From assembly GCA_903879915.1 (NCBI GenBank), contig CAIRNJ010000050.1, positions 1 through 55,866 of the forward strand: DNA of 55,866 bases, in the 5' to 3' direction. This DNA is from an uncultured Elusimicrobia bacterium. GTDB taxonomy: Bacteria > Elusimicrobiota > Elusimicrobia > Elusimicrobiales > UBA9959. The translations under genes were made by a program, and so were the position numbers. Shown here in pieces: positions 25,084-34,271 of the stretch (the first letter of the stretch is position 1; each line of letters opens with the position of its first letter). Below the pieces are notes generated by a model. The model was not told the DNA's origin, ran no database searches, and saw only the letters and a list, made by a program, of their open reading frames with translations.

Positions 25084-26853
25084 TTAGTCTTCTATGGTTT
25101 TCGGGGTCACGAAGATCAGCAGTTCTTTCCGGCTCCTGACCACGGACTTCTTCCGGAACACGACTCCGAGCAGCGGGATATCCCCCAGCACGGGAACTTT
25201 GTATATCTCCTCCGACTGCGTGTCCTGTATCAGGCCGCCGATAACTATGGTCTCGCCGTTGCGCACTATCACGTTGGTATCGGTGTTCCTGGTGGCGGTA
25301 GGGGGCGGCGCGATGCCGTTCGGGATGCCGGAGAGCTGGATCACCGAAGGGACGAGATGCATCGAGATGCGGCCGTCCTGGTTTATCGTCGGAGTGACCT
25401 TGAGCGTTATGCCGGTGATCACGTTGGAATACTGGTGCGTGACGGTCTGCACGCCGTTGGCTATGTTCACCGTCTGCTGGTCGTAGGGCGTCTGGTCAGT
25501 GATATTTATATTGGCTTCCTTATTATTAACGGTAGCCACTTTCGGGTCGGAGAGCACCTTGGCCTTGCCTTTGTGCACCGCGGCGGCTATGACCGCGTCC
25601 ACCCGGGTATTGCCCACTATTTTCCCGAACGTGAAAGAGGCGGCGTTGAACAGGCCCGGAGTCGGCCCGGGGAAATGGGCGGTGCCGGCGGTGCCGTTGG
25701 AGGCATTGCTGAAGCTCCAGTCCACGCCCAGCTCGAAAGAGTCGTCCAGCTTCACTTCCACCAGCTTGACCTCTATCATGACCTGCTTGGGCATCCGGTC
25801 CAGGCTGCGTATCAGCCGGCCGGTGGCTTCCAGCCCGAAAGGCGTATCGGTTACTATCAGGGCGTTGTTGGCGTCGTCGGAGTTGGTCCGGCTCGTAGAG
25901 CGCGCCTCGGCCGCCACCACCGCATCCACCTGGTTCTTCATGTCGGACGCTTTGCTGTAGTTCAAAAAGAAGACCCGCGTCTGCAGCATGGCCGTCTTCT
26001 GCTCGTTCAAGAGGGTTTTGGGCGAGGCGATACGGAGGATATTGTCGCCCACCTGCTGCGCGGCCAGGCTTTTAACGCTCAGGAGGGTCTTGAACGCCTC
26101 GCTGAACGGCACCTTGGCCAGCGACAGCGTGACGGTGCCGGAGACGTCGTCGCTGTAGATGATGTTCACGCCGGCCTTGGCGGCCATCATATCCAGCACC
26201 TCGCGGATGTCCGCCTCGTTGTAGTCGAAGCTTATCGGTTCGTCCGACAGCGCTTCGAGTATGCTCCGGCCGCCGGAGGCCGGGGCGCGCCGCCTGGGAA
26301 CGATCACGGGGGGCGCGGTCTCGCGCGTCAGATCGGCCGGCTTTACGGAGTCGGGCTCTATCGACAGTTCCACCGGCTTATCCGCGGCCTGCGCCGCGCG
26401 CGCCGGGGGTATAACCTTTATGCCGGCGGCGGGGACGGCGGCGGGCGCGTCCTTGACCGGGGCCGAGTACGGCGCGGGGCGCGCGCCGAACATCACTATA
26501 AGTTCCGTGCCCTTGCGGGTTATCTCGTAGACGGTCTTTTCCGTCAGTTCCATTACCACGCGCGACACGCTGGGCTCTTTCTTGAACTGGCCGGTGCGCA
26601 CTTTGCGCAGCACGGCGCCATTGACCGGGATATCCTGCAGCGTCTTCATCTTGGAGTCCTGCAACTCCAGCACCAGCCGCGGCGGCGCGTCCAGGCTGAT
26701 AGTTTTATATTCTACCGGCCGGTCCGTGGCGATATAAACGCTTTCCGCCGACACTTCCACCGAATTGACGGTGGCGGCTTCCAGGGCGAAAAGCAGCGGG
26801 GAATTCTGCAGCAGCAGCAGCGCCGCCAGGGAAAAAGCCGTTATTTGTTTCAT
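25084..26853 (-). CDS. pilQ: Type IV pilus secretin PilQ
   Basis: 589 residues forming the outer-membrane gate for the pilus. Order: signal peptide (1-23), an AMIN domain (about 30-125, peptidoglycan binding), a Pro/Ala linker, STN/N0 domain (about 205-275, ISFDYNEADIREVLDMMAAKAGVNIIYSDD), an N1/NolW-like domain (about 290-365), and the secretin beta-barrel domain to the C-terminus with VPVLGDIPLLGVVFRKK followed by ELLIFVTPKTI. It is the last gene of the leftward pilMNOPQ set. Confidence 0.95.
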   Translation of the reverse strand: MKQITAFSLAALLLLQNSPLLFALEAATVNSVEVSAESVYIATDRPVEYKTISLDAPPRLVLELQDSKMKTLQDIPVNGAVLRKVRTGQFKKEPSVSRVVMELTEKTVYEITRKGTELIVMFGARPAPYSAPVKDAPAAVPAAGIKVIPPARAAQAADKPVELSIEPDSVKPADLTRETAPPVIVPRRRAPASGGRSILEALSDEPISFDYNEADIREVLDMMAAKAGVNIIYSDDVSGTVTLSLAKVPFSEAFKTLLSVKSLAAQQVGDNILRIASPKTLLNEQKTAMLQTRVFFLNYSKASDMKNQVDAVVAAEARSTSRTNSDDANNALIVTDTPFGLEATGRLIRSLDRMPKQVMIEVKLVEVKLDDSFELGVDWSFSNASNGTAGTAHFPGPTPGLFNAASFTFGKIVGNTRVDAVIAAAVHKGKAKVLSDPKVATVNNKEANINITDQTPYDQQTVNIANGVQTVTHQYSNVITGITLKVTPTINQDGRISMHLVPSVIQLSGIPNGIAPPPTATRNTDTNVIVRNGETIVIGGLIQDTQSEEIYKVPVLGDIPLLGVVFRKKSVVRSRKELLIFVTPKTIED

Positions 26854-26881
26854 GGTTATCTCTCCTGACCTAATGGGACCG

Positions 26882-27328
26882 TCACTCTTTTTCGCGCAGG
26901 GTCAGCTGATGTATTTTTTTATCTTCGGTCATCAGCACTACCTGCCTGCCCTTGACCACCCCGGACACGCCGGGCACGGCCTTTTTCTTTGAATCGAGCA
27001 GCCGGCCGCCTTTAAGCGTATAAAGGCCGCCGGTAGCGGTATCCCGGAGCAGCGCCTGGCGGCCGCGGGAATCCTCCATAATGCCGGTCAGCGCCAGGCC
27101 GTAGACCGTAAAGGTGGCGGAGACCACAGCGGGCTGCGCGCCGGAGGGCCTGGCCTTCCCCTTGGAATCGCCGTAGACCGAAGAAGGGAGAAGGGGGTCG
27201 CGCAGGTTTACCGGCTTATAGATCTCGTCGACGGTGACCGCGGCCGTGGCCACCGCCACCTGGGCGGCCGCGGGCTGCGCCGCCGCGGCGAGGAGGACCG
27301 TGAGAAGGAAGAATATAGTTTTAGCCAT
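26882..27328 (-). CDS. pilP: PilP-like type IV pilus assembly protein
   Basis: 148 residues with an N-terminal signal peptide (MAKTIFFLLTVLLAAAAQPAAA). The body has the RDPLLPSS-type segment near residue 45 followed by a small beta-rich domain (FTVYGLALTGIM, QALLRDTATGGLYTLKGGRLL, VVKGRQVVLMTEDK), as in PilP homology domains that bridge PilQ and PilNO. No lipobox cysteine is present, so it is not a canonical lipoprotein. The assignment rests on gene order and this pattern. It overlaps pilO by 8 nt. Confidence 0.75.
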   Translation of the reverse strand: MAKTIFFLLTVLLAAAAQPAAAQVAVATAAVTVDEIYKPVNLRDPLLPSSVYGDSKGKARPSGAQPAVVSATFTVYGLALTGIMEDSRGRQALLRDTATGGLYTLKGGRLLDSKKKAVPGVSGVVKGRQVVLMTEDKKIHQLTLREKE

Positions 27329-27872
27329 TATATTGATACGCGACCAGCGTGAAGGTCGCGTCCACCGAAGCTTCCATGCTCCCGGTAGCCTGGATAGAAA
27401 GGTTTTCGGAGGTGAGTATGCGTTCCTCCACGCCGAGGGCGGTAAGGAAACGGCCCACGTCGTGATAGTTGCCCGTTATGCTCAGGGTGTAAGACACTTT
27501 CATGAAGTACTCCACCTGCGCGGAGCCCATCGGATTGATGGACTTCACCTTCACGTTGTATTTCTTGCTCAGGTCCGTTATGGTGCGTATCAGGTCCGGG
27601 AATTTCCGCTCGCGCGGCAGCTTCTTCTGCGCGGCGTCCTTCTCCAGCTGCAGCGAGGCGAGCTTGGCCTCCAGGTTCTTGTACTTCGCTTTCTGCGCCC
27701 TGGCGTTGCGGATATCGGCCTCTATCTCGGCCACCCGCTTGTTCTTCGCGTCTATCTTCTTGCCCAGCGGCAGCCAGAAATAGGAGAGGTAGCCGTACAG
27801 GAAAAGCCCGGTAAAGAATACAGCGGCCGCGAGCTGCGTTGTCTGTTCCTTGGTCAGCTGGATCTTTTTCAT
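27321..27872 (-). CDS. pilO: Type IV pilus inner-membrane alignment protein PilO
   Basis: 183 residues: a short cytoplasmic N-terminus, one membrane helix (about 12-34), a coiled coil (about 37-80), and a ferredoxin-like periplasmic domain (about 85-183). This is the PilO architecture, pairing with PilN. Its start is 2 nt past the pilN stop and its end overlaps pilP. Confidence 0.88.
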   Translation of the reverse strand: MKKIQLTKEQTTQLAAAVFFTGLFLYGYLSYFWLPLGKKIDAKNKRVAEIEADIRNARAQKAKYKNLEAKLASLQLEKDAAQKKLPRERKFPDLIRTITDLSKKYNVKVKSINPMGSAQVEYFMKVSYTLSITGNYHDVGRFLTALGVEERILTSENLSIQATGSMEASVDATFTLVAYQYNG

Positions 27873-27874
27873 GG

Positions 27875-28426
27875 TTATTTGGCGGTATAGCTGAAAGTGA
27901 CCGGCGCCGTCAGGGTCCTGCCTTCCTCGGTCTCGGCGATCGAAATTCCGCCCACCTCCACTCCCGAACAGATGCCGGAAGTTTCCAGGTAATTTATCCA
28001 GTAGGCCAGGTCGTAGGCGGAGCGGGAATTCAAAGAAATATTGACGGCCAGCGTGTCGCCCCGCACGGTAGTGTTGACATTGGAGAACCAGATGGTCTGG
28101 GGCAGGTCGCCGGTAAGGTCCTGCAGGAAATGGGAGTACAGCAGCCGCCCTTTGTTCACGCTGGCGATGGCGTTAAGGTAACGCTGCACCTCGGCTATCT
28201 GCGCCTCTATGGCCTTCACCTGGTCCACGTCCTTCTGCAGCACGGACAGCTCGGCCTCGCGCTTCTGCAGTATGAAGCCGATGGTTTTTTCGCGGGTGAA
28301 CTGCCAGAGGGACGCCAGCGTTATGACCGCCGCTATCAGCACCCCGGCCAGCACGGCCTTGGCCACGACCGTCTTGCGGTTGATGCGCTCGATGTATTCG
28401 GGCGGAATGAGGTTTATCTTTATCAT
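27875..28426 (-). CDS. pilN: Type IV pilus inner-membrane protein PilN
   Basis: 183 residues from ATG 28426, chosen because it begins the conserved MIKINLIPPEYIERINRK motif and makes an ATGA overlap with pilM. The INLIP segment is the cytoplasmic tail that binds PilM. A membrane helix (about 22-43), coiled coil and periplasmic ferredoxin-like domain follow. Confidence 0.92.
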   Translation of the reverse strand: MIKINLIPPEYIERINRKTVVAKAVLAGVLIAAVITLASLWQFTREKTIGFILQKREAELSVLQKDVDQVKAIEAQIAEVQRYLNAIASVNKGRLLYSHFLQDLTGDLPQTIWFSNVNTTVRGDTLAVNISLNSRSAYDLAYWINYLETSGICSGVEVGGISIAETEEGRTLTAPVTFSYTAK

Positions 28427-29532
28427 TCTTCCCAGTCCTCGAACCTGCGCAGCGCCAGCCCCGCGGCCACCGCCAGCGAGGGCAGCACGTCCCTGGGGAT
28501 GTTCTTCGGCGGCTCGGCCAGGAAAGCCATGGGGTTGGCTATCTCGCACGGCACTTTGAACTCGGCGGTAAGGAACTTGGAAATATTGCCGAGGTTGGCC
28601 ATCCCGCCGGAAACCATTATTTTCGCTATCGAGTGCTCCACGCCCTGCGACAGGTAGAAATCTATAGAGCGGGAGACTTCGGTATAAAGGTCCTTCAGCA
28701 CGCCGGAGGCGGCTTTGGAGACGGCTATCCCCTCTTTATCGAAAGCCGCTATCGCCGCCTCTTTGTCCTCGTCAGCGACCAGCAGCGGATGCAGTTTTTT
28801 CGCCGCGGCGGCGTCCGCGGCGTCCGTCTTAAGGGCCTTGGCGATAGCTTTGTCGAAAGTGGTGCCGGCGATGAAGATATCGCGCACCACGCGCGTCACG
28901 CCCTGCGTAATGATGGAGAGATTGGTGACCTTCTGGCCAATGTTCAGGAAAAGCACGGAGCCGCTGTCCGACGCGGGAGCCAGCTTGGCGTAAAGATTTT
29001 CCAGCGCGAAAGAATCCACGTCCACGATCACCGGGTCCAGCCCCGCGCCCTCGAGAATGTCTATCTTGTCCTGCACCGCCTCTTTCTTGGCCGCCACCAG
29101 TACGGTCTCCATCTTCGCCTCGCCGTCCTCCGTCAAGTCGTTGAGGATGGCGTAGGTAAGCCGCACGTCGTTGATGTCGAACGGGATGAACGGCTCGGCC
29201 TCCACGTTTATGGTCAGCGCCAGTTCCTTATGGGAAAGCTTGGGCAGCTTGACGTAGCGGACTATCACGGAGTTGCCGGAAACGGAGGCCGCCGCGCGGC
29301 GCGCCTCTATGCCCTTTTTTTTAAGGTAATTCTTGATCTCCTCGGAAATTATGGCTTTTTTCTCGTCCGGCGGGGTATCGGGCTTGACAGCCAGCTGGAT
29401 GATCCCCCAGTCCTTAAGGGTGATGGTTTTCTTATCTTCCGTGAAGCAGACCAGTTTGACGGAATAACTGCCGATATCTATGCCGATGATCTCCTTCGGC
29501 GGGAACAGCATTTTAGTGAATTTTGGCAGCAT
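28423..29532 (-). CDS. pilM: Type IV pilus assembly ATPase-fold protein PilM
   Basis: 369 residues, actin/FtsA-like. Motifs: EIIGIDIGSYSVKLV (phosphate 1), SVLFLNIGQKVTNLSII (phosphate 2), and KIMVSGGMANL (adenosine). PilM forms a cytoplasmic ring that binds the PilN tail. It is the first gene of the operon; the divergent AT-rich region 29533-29685 should hold the promoter. Confidence 0.93.
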   Translation of the reverse strand: MLPKFTKMLFPPKEIIGIDIGSYSVKLVCFTEDKKTITLKDWGIIQLAVKPDTPPDEKKAIISEEIKNYLKKKGIEARRAAASVSGNSVIVRYVKLPKLSHKELALTINVEAEPFIPFDINDVRLTYAILNDLTEDGEAKMETVLVAAKKEAVQDKIDILEGAGLDPVIVDVDSFALENLYAKLAPASDSGSVLFLNIGQKVTNLSIITQGVTRVVRDIFIAGTTFDKAIAKALKTDAADAAAAKKLHPLLVADEDKEAAIAAFDKEGIAVSKAASGVLKDLYTEVSRSIDFYLSQGVEHSIAKIMVSGGMANLGNISKFLTAEFKVPCEIANPMAFLAEPPKNIPRDVLPSLAVAAGLALRRFEDWEE

Positions 29533-29685
29533 CAGTTATTTTCCGTACGCAGCGCCGCGTTAACCCCGAACGCCCCTTAAATTCCGTAAAACATTTGTAG
29601 CATAATTATATTACATAATTATTGAAAAATAAACCGCGCATTCGCGATGTTCCAAAGCGGGAGCGCTATTTGCTTAAATATCTTT
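29533..29685. promoter_or_regulatory. AT-rich divergent intergenic region before pilM
   Basis: 153 nt between outward-reading genes. Bases about 29590-29632 are strongly AT-rich in a GC-rich background and contain two copies of the self-complementary octamer ATAATTAT about 13 nt apart. This is the likely promoter area for pilM and perhaps for the rightward gene, but no -35/-10 pair can be assigned with confidence. Confidence 0.45.
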
Positions 29686-30669
29686 ATGTTAAAAGGCGCC
29701 CTGCTCGGCTTCGGGCCCGAAGCCTCCGGAATTTACGCGCCCGCGCTGCGCAGCGCGGACTGCCCGCTGGAGATACAGGCCGTGGCCTGCAGCGGCGACC
29801 CCGGGCTGCAGGCCGCGGCCCTGGAATTCCCCGGCGCCCGCCGGTACCGCTCCGCGGAGGAGCTGTTGGACAAAGAGCGCGCGCTGAACTTCGCCGCCGT
29901 CGCGCTGCCGCCGGCCGAACGCGCCGCGTGCGCCCTTAGAGCGCTCGAGCGCCGGCTGCACGTGCTCTGCCACCCGCCTTTTTGTTTTTCCCCGGTCGAA
30001 TTCGACGGCCTGCGGCAGGCGGCCGACGCCGCCGGCACAACGCTGTTCTCGGCGCAGCCCTGGGAGCGCAGCTCGCCGTACGCCGCCCTGTCCGGCGCGG
30101 TGAGCCGGGAAGTGCCGGGAGAGATACTCCGCGCCGAGGTGAGCATACTCACCCCCCGCCCTGCCGGCCAGGGCCGCGAGGAGGGCGTGACGGCCGCGCT
30201 GGGCTGGCAGGCGTTCTCCATCCTGCTCGGCATCGTCCGCCGCCCGCCGCTGGCGCTGGCCGCCAGGCTGGGCATGGAATTTCCCTATAACGCCGGAGCC
30301 GTCGAGAGCGCGGCCTCTTTCCAGGTCTATTTCGGCGGGGCCACCGGCAGCGTGCACCTGGCGGCCGGCGCCCACGCCTCGCGCCTGCGCGCCGCGGCCA
30401 TCGGCCCGAAAGGCGCCATGGAGCTGCGCGGCGCAGCGCTGCGGCTGGACCTCCGGGGGCAGAAAGAAGAAATTATCGGCCTGCAGGAGAACCTGGACGA
30501 CGGGTTGGCCCGCCCGCACTGGATGCTGCGCGAGTTCCACGCCTTCCGGGAAGAAATAGAGAACCCGGCGCTGCGCGGCGCCGGGCTGAAGAACTCCAGG
30601 TATTGCGTCAAGCTGCTCAGGAACGCCTATTACTCCGCCGGGGTCAATTCGGCGGCTGTACCTCTTTAA
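29686..30669 (+). CDS. Gfo/Idh/MocA-like oxidoreductase-fold protein
   Basis: About 327 residues from ATG 29686, where the Rossmann start MLKGALLGFGPEASGIYAPAL begins; an in-frame ATG at 29647 would add 13 residues with no better ribosome-binding site. Features of the family: the G-x-G-x2-A-like loop, AVACSGDPGLQ, YRSAEELL, VALPPAERAACALRALE, and HVLCHPP where family members have HVLCEKP. The usual Lys of EKP is therefore His-Pro-Pro, so catalysis may be lost or altered. Genes of this family act on sugars and inositols. It converges with and overlaps the next gene by 26 nt. Confidence 0.75.
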   Translation: MLKGALLGFGPEASGIYAPALRSADCPLEIQAVACSGDPGLQAAALEFPGARRYRSAEELLDKERALNFAAVALPPAERAACALRALERRLHVLCHPPFCFSPVEFDGLRQAADAAGTTLFSAQPWERSSPYAALSGAVSREVPGEILRAEVSILTPRPAGQGREEGVTAALGWQAFSILLGIVRRPPLALAARLGMEFPYNAGAVESAASFQVYFGGATGSVHLAAGAHASRLRAAAIGPKGAMELRGAALRLDLRGQKEEIIGLQENLDDGLARPHWMLREFHAFREEIENPALRGAGLKNSRYCVKLLRNAYYSAGVNSAAVPL

Positions 30670-31183
30670 TTTCCGCTTTAACTTCCTTTCCGGCTTCCTT
30701 GGCCGGGCCGTAAGGGTTAAGGAACCCCAGCAGGAACCGGCTGATATCCTCGCTGGCGGCGTATACCAGCAGCCCCGCGCGGGCCAGGAAAAAAAGTATC
30801 AGGCCCAGGAACGCCGACTGGTAGGCCCACACGAAATCCGGGATGAACGGGAATACCGCCGGCTGAAAAGAATAATAAGCGAACAGGGCGGCGCCGATCT
30901 TGACCAGGTTCCCGAAAAGTTTGCCGGCCCCTGGAATAAAATCCAGCAGGCCGTCCACCGCCGGGGACGCCTCGGCCCCGAACGCCGCCAGCACTACCAG
31001 CATCAGCAGCGAAAGCACCGCTCCGAGAAAGACCCCTATCGGGAGCTTGGCGCTCAGGAAAGGCAGCGACTGGGCGAAGGGCAGGACGTTCACGAACCAG
31101 CCCATACCGTAAAGGGTAGAAAGCACGACCAGCGTCTTTATGGTCTTCAGCAGGAAATTGCGGAAACTTTCTGTTTTTTGCAT
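30644..31183 (-). CDS. Small integral membrane protein of unknown function
   Basis: 179 residues with four hydrophobic segments (about 12-32, 47-69, 88-107 and 120-143) and a charged, Lys/Glu-rich C-terminal tail of 25 residues ending EIKEVQPPN. I recognise no family. The coding end overlaps the 3' end of the opposing Gfo/Idh-like gene by 26 nt. Confidence 0.7.
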   Translation of the reverse strand: MQKTESFRNFLLKTIKTLVVLSTLYGMGWFVNVLPFAQSLPFLSAKLPIGVFLGAVLSLLMLVVLAAFGAEASPAVDGLLDFIPGAGKLFGNLVKIGAALFAYYSFQPAVFPFIPDFVWAYQSAFLGLILFFLARAGLLVYAASEDISRFLLGFLNPYGPAKEAGKEVKAEIKEVQPPN

Positions 31184-31326
31184 ACACAGATTTAACTAAA
31201 TAACTCCGGGCCGCGCAACCGCAAAACCGCGTTAATAATGATATTAGTTGAATAATATACTATCTTTGTGCTAATATTTAACTGAATAAGCCCCCGTCAG
31301 GGGCTAAGCGCGGGGAGGAAGATAAT
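31184..31326. promoter_or_regulatory. Divergent promoter region with repeated AT-rich motif
   Basis: 143 nt between outward-reading genes, AT-rich at both ends. ATTTAACTRAATAA occurs at 31190-31203 and 31276-31289 (one mismatch). A short hairpin (31289-31294 with 31300-31305) lies between the second copy and the GGGGAGGA ribosome-binding site of the small downstream gene. The repeats may be paired promoter or regulator sites. Confidence 0.4.
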
Positions 31327-31500
31327 ATGCTCGTAGAAAGAACAGAATACAAAGGCCAGCCGGTTCTCATACTCAAAAGGAACGAGAACGATAAATACCC
31401 GTTCTCCTTCGGCCTCTCGAAGGCCCGCCTCATCATAGAGGGCTTTGAAGAGATAAAGAAATTCGTGGCCGAGAACGACACCAAAGAAGAGAAAAAATAG
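31327..31500 (+). CDS. 57-residue conserved-looking small protein
   Basis: ATG 31327 to TAG 31500 encodes 57 residues preceded by an excellent ribosome-binding site (GGGGAGGAAG, 5-6 nt spacing). The middle reads NDKYPFSFGLSKARLIIEGF followed by EEIKKFVAEN. The pattern of a short beta hairpin, then FSFGLSKA and a helix, resembles small cytoplasmic proteins I recall from several bacterial phyla, but I cannot name a function. No cysteines and no signal peptide. It lies 26 nt before the UbiE-like gene and may share its transcript. Confidence 0.8.
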   Translation: MLVERTEYKGQPVLILKRNENDKYPFSFGLSKARLIIEGFEEIKKFVAENDTKEEKK

Positions 31501-31526
31501 TTTTTCCCTTTTTTCGGGCCGTGTAA

Positions 31527-32231
31527 ATGCCGTCGAAAGCCGAGTTAGAGATAGCCGGGTTTTATGACGGCATTTATCTTTTTTACGGCGCGGCCAATTC
31601 TTTCCTGACCCTCGGCCTGGACCGCTGGTGGCGGGCCCGGGCGGCCGCGGCCGCCAGAAGGGCCCTCCCCGAAGCGCGTTCCGCGCTGGACGTCTGCTGC
31701 GGCACAGGCGACTTCCTGCTGGCGCTCGGCAAGGAGTTCGGGCCGGGCCTGCGGCTGACCGGCGCCGACCTCAGCGCGGCCATGCTCTCGGTGGCCGGGA
31801 CCAGGCTGCCGGGGGTACCGCTCATACGGACGGCCGCCGGGGAACTGCCTTTCCCGGACGGCAGCTTCGATCTGGTCACCATCTCCTTCGCGACACGCAA
31901 CCTTTTCCTGGACAAAGAGAACCTGCTGGCGGCCCTGCGCGAATTCAGGCGCGTGCTCAGGCCGGGCGGCGTCTTTCTGAACTTGGAAACCACCCGTCCC
32001 GCCGGCCCCGCCGTCTGGTTTTTTATGCGCGCCTACGTAAAGACCGTCATCGGCCTGCTGAACCTGCTGTTCCCGAAAAGCAGCCCGTCGTATTCTTTCC
32101 TTAAGAGCACGATCCTGGATTTTTATACCGCCGGAGAATTTTCGGCGCTGCTGGCGGAGGCCGGGTTCGCGCGTCCTTCGCACGCGGCGCTGTTCCCCGG
32201 CGCCGTCGCCGTGCATACGGCGCGCAAGTAG
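31527..32231 (+). CDS. UbiE/MenG-like quinone C-methyltransferase
   Basis: 234 residues with a class I SAM-dependent methyltransferase fold. The SAM loop is LDVCCGTGDFLLALG (about 51-65). The UbiE-type motif appears as TISFATRNLFLDKENLLAALRE (about 113-135), followed by LREFRRVLRPGGVFLNLE. An N-terminal AGFYDGIYLFYGAANSFLTLGLDRWWR matches the family's YD-x-MN-x-LSxGxHRxWR region. This is the demethylmenaquinone/ubiquinone methylase family. No other quinone gene is adjacent, so the menaquinone step is the likely but unproven role. The stop codon abuts the convergent V-ATPase D gene. Confidence 0.85.
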   Translation: MPSKAELEIAGFYDGIYLFYGAANSFLTLGLDRWWRARAAAAARRALPEARSALDVCCGTGDFLLALGKEFGPGLRLTGADLSAAMLSVAGTRLPGVPLIRTAAGELPFPDGSFDLVTISFATRNLFLDKENLLAALREFRRVLRPGGVFLNLETTRPAGPAVWFFMRAYVKTVIGLLNLLFPKSSPSYSFLKSTILDFYTAGEFSALLAEAGFARPSHAALFPGAVAVHTARK

Positions 32232-32858
32232 CTACCCGCGCCCGGCCCGCAGCCTGTTGCGTATCATCTTAAGCACCACGAAGGATTCCCTTTCCCGCTC
32301 TTCCAGCGCGCCCGCCAGGAACAGGATAGTCTCGCGGCAGTCGGGAATAAGTTTTTTCGACAGCGCGTTGCAGCGCCGCTGCGTCTTTACCAGTTCTTTT
32401 CCCAGGCGGGCGGCGGATGAATCCAGCCCGGCCAGCGCCGCCAGCACGGGCAGCGCCGCCGTGAAATACCGCCTGGCCGCCGCTGCGGCGGCGGGCACCG
32501 AAGGCCCGAAAGCCGCGCCGGCCGGCGCGGCGGGGCAGGAGGCCTCCGGCAGGCTCACGCCCATAAGCCGGCGTTCTTTTATTACCGCCCCGGCGGCGGC
32601 CGGCGCGCCCAGGGCCGCCCGGTCCAGCGCCGGGCTCCCGGCGGCCAGCTCGGCCTCGCGCAGCGCGGCGAAGGCCGGCGCCAGTATCCCGGCGGCCTTC
32701 GCCCGGGCCTGTGCCGCCCGCGCGCGCACCGCGGCCAGCTCGAGCAGCAGCAGCTCTCTTTTGCGGTCCAGCAGGCCGTACCCTTCTTCCGCGAAGGAAA
32801 GCTGCCGCCGCAGCGCCAGCAGCGCCGATTTAGTGGCCGGCACATCCAGCAAGGCCAT
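32232..32858 (-). CDS. ntpD: V/A-type ATPase subunit D (central stalk)
   Basis: 208 residues of long helical coiled coil with the family's ends: N-terminal PATKSALLALRRQLSFAEEGYGLLDRKRELLLLEL and C-terminal KTQRRCNALSKKLIPDCRETILFLAGALEERERESFVVLKMIR. Subunit D is the rotating central shaft. It is the last gene of the leftward V/A-type operon, 21 nt after subunit B. Confidence 0.93.
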   Translation of the reverse strand: MALLDVPATKSALLALRRQLSFAEEGYGLLDRKRELLLLELAAVRARAAQARAKAAGILAPAFAALREAELAAGSPALDRAALGAPAAAGAVIKERRLMGVSLPEASCPAAPAGAAFGPSVPAAAAAARRYFTAALPVLAALAGLDSSAARLGKELVKTQRRCNALSKKLIPDCRETILFLAGALEERERESFVVLKMIRNRLRAGRG

Positions 32859-32879
32859 AGTTCTCCCGGTCCTTAACTT

Positions 32880-34271
32880 TTACTTCTTTTCTTTATAATG
32901 CTTTTTCAGCAGCTCGTCGCTGACGCGGTGCAGCTCGCTCTTCGGCAGCATGCCCAGCATCTCCCAGCCCAGGTCCAGCGTGGCCTCTATGGGCCGGTCC
33001 TCCCGCTCTCCCTGGGTAAGGAACCGGCGCTCGAAGGCTTCTCCGAATTCCAGGTAAAGCTTGTCCCCGGCCCCCAGCTCCTCCTCGCCGATGATATCCG
33101 CCAGCGCGCGCGCGCGCTTGACGTAGGCGTAGCAGGCGAACAGCTGGCTGGCCAGCGCCGGGTGGTCGGCGCGCGTATACCCCTCGCCCACGCCGTCCTT
33201 CATCAGCCGCGACAGGCTGGGCAGCCCCGCGATGGGCGGGTAAACGCCGCGCTGGAAAAGTTCCCGGTCCAGCACTATCTGCCCCTCGGTAATATAGCCG
33301 GTCAGGTCGGGCACCGGGTGGCTGATATCGTCGGAAGGCATGGTGAGTATGGGCACCTGCGTTATGGAGCCCGCCGAGCCCTCCACCCGGCCCGCCCGCT
33401 CGTACAGCGACGCCAGGTCCGAGTACAGGTAGCCGGGGTAGCCCTTGCGCCCCGGTATCTCGCCGCGGGCCGTGCCCACCTCGCGCAGGCTCTCGCAGTA
33501 ATTGGTCATATCCGTCATCACCACCAGCACGTGCCGCCCCAGGTCGAAGGCCAGGTGCTCGGCCAGCGTCAGCGCGGCGCGCGGCGTGAGCAGCCGCTCC
33601 ACGCCGGGCGCGTCGGCCAGCGAAAGGAACATGGCCGTGCGCCCCAGCGCGCCCGAGGCCTCGAAGTCGCGCCGGAAATATTCCGCCACGTCGCGTTTCA
33701 CGCCCATCGCGGCGAACACTATGCAGAACTCTTCGCTGCCGCCCGGCAGCTTCGCCTGCCGCACCAGCTGCGCGCACACTTTATCGTGCGGCAGGCCGTT
33801 GCCGGAGAACACCGGCAGCTTCTGCCCGCGCACCAGCGCGTTCATGCCGTCTATGGCCGAAATGCCCGTCTGTATGAATTCGCGCGGGTAGCGCCGCGCC
33901 ACAGGGTTGATCGGCGCGCCGTTCACGTCGCGCCGGTCGCCCGACAGCGGCGGCGGGCCGCCGTCGGCGGGGCGCCCGAGCCCGTCGAAGATCCGCCCCA
34001 GCATGTCTTTGGAGACCGGCAGCCGCAGGCTTTCGCCGAGGAAGCGGGCGCGCAGCGTGGCGCCCGACAGCCCGTCCGTCCCCTCCAGCACCTGCACCAC
34101 CGCCTGTTCCCGCGAAACGTCCAGCACGCGCCCGAGCCGGACGCGGCCCGCGGCGTCCTTTATCTCCACCAGCTCGTCGTAACCGGCGTCGCGCACGCGG
34201 TCAACCACCACGATGGGCCCCTCTATGCGCGAAGCGCCCAGGTATTCCAGCCCGCGGTCGGCGCCGGTCAT
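32880..34271 (-). CDS. ntpB: V/A-type ATPase subunit B (non-catalytic)
   Basis: 463 residues. It lacks a Walker A motif, as expected, and carries family blocks: [30 protein letters not shown]-like [32 protein letters not shown], and [22 protein letters not shown]. It forms the head hexamer with subunit A. Its start and the stop of ntpA share an ATGA overlap. Confidence 0.96.
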   Translation of the reverse strand: MTGADRGLEYLGASRIEGPIVVVDRVRDAGYDELVEIKDAAGRVRLGRVLDVSREQAVVQVLEGTDGLSGATLRARFLGESLRLPVSKDMLGRIFDGLGRPADGGPPPLSGDRRDVNGAPINPVARRYPREFIQTGISAIDGMNALVRGQKLPVFSGNGLPHDKVCAQLVRQAKLPGGSEEFCIVFAAMGVKRDVAEYFRRDFEASGALGRTAMFLSLADAPGVERLLTPRAALTLAEHLAFDLGRHVLVVMTDMTNYCESLREVGTARGEIPGRKGYPGYLYSDLASLYERAGRVEGSAGSITQVPILTMPSDDISHPVPDLTGYITEGQIVLDRELFQRGVYPPIAGLPSLSRLMKDGVGEGYTRADHPALASQLFACYAYVKRARALADIIGEEELGAGDKLYLEFGEAFERRFLTQGEREDRPIEATLDLGWEMLGMLPKSELHRVSDELLKKHYKEKK

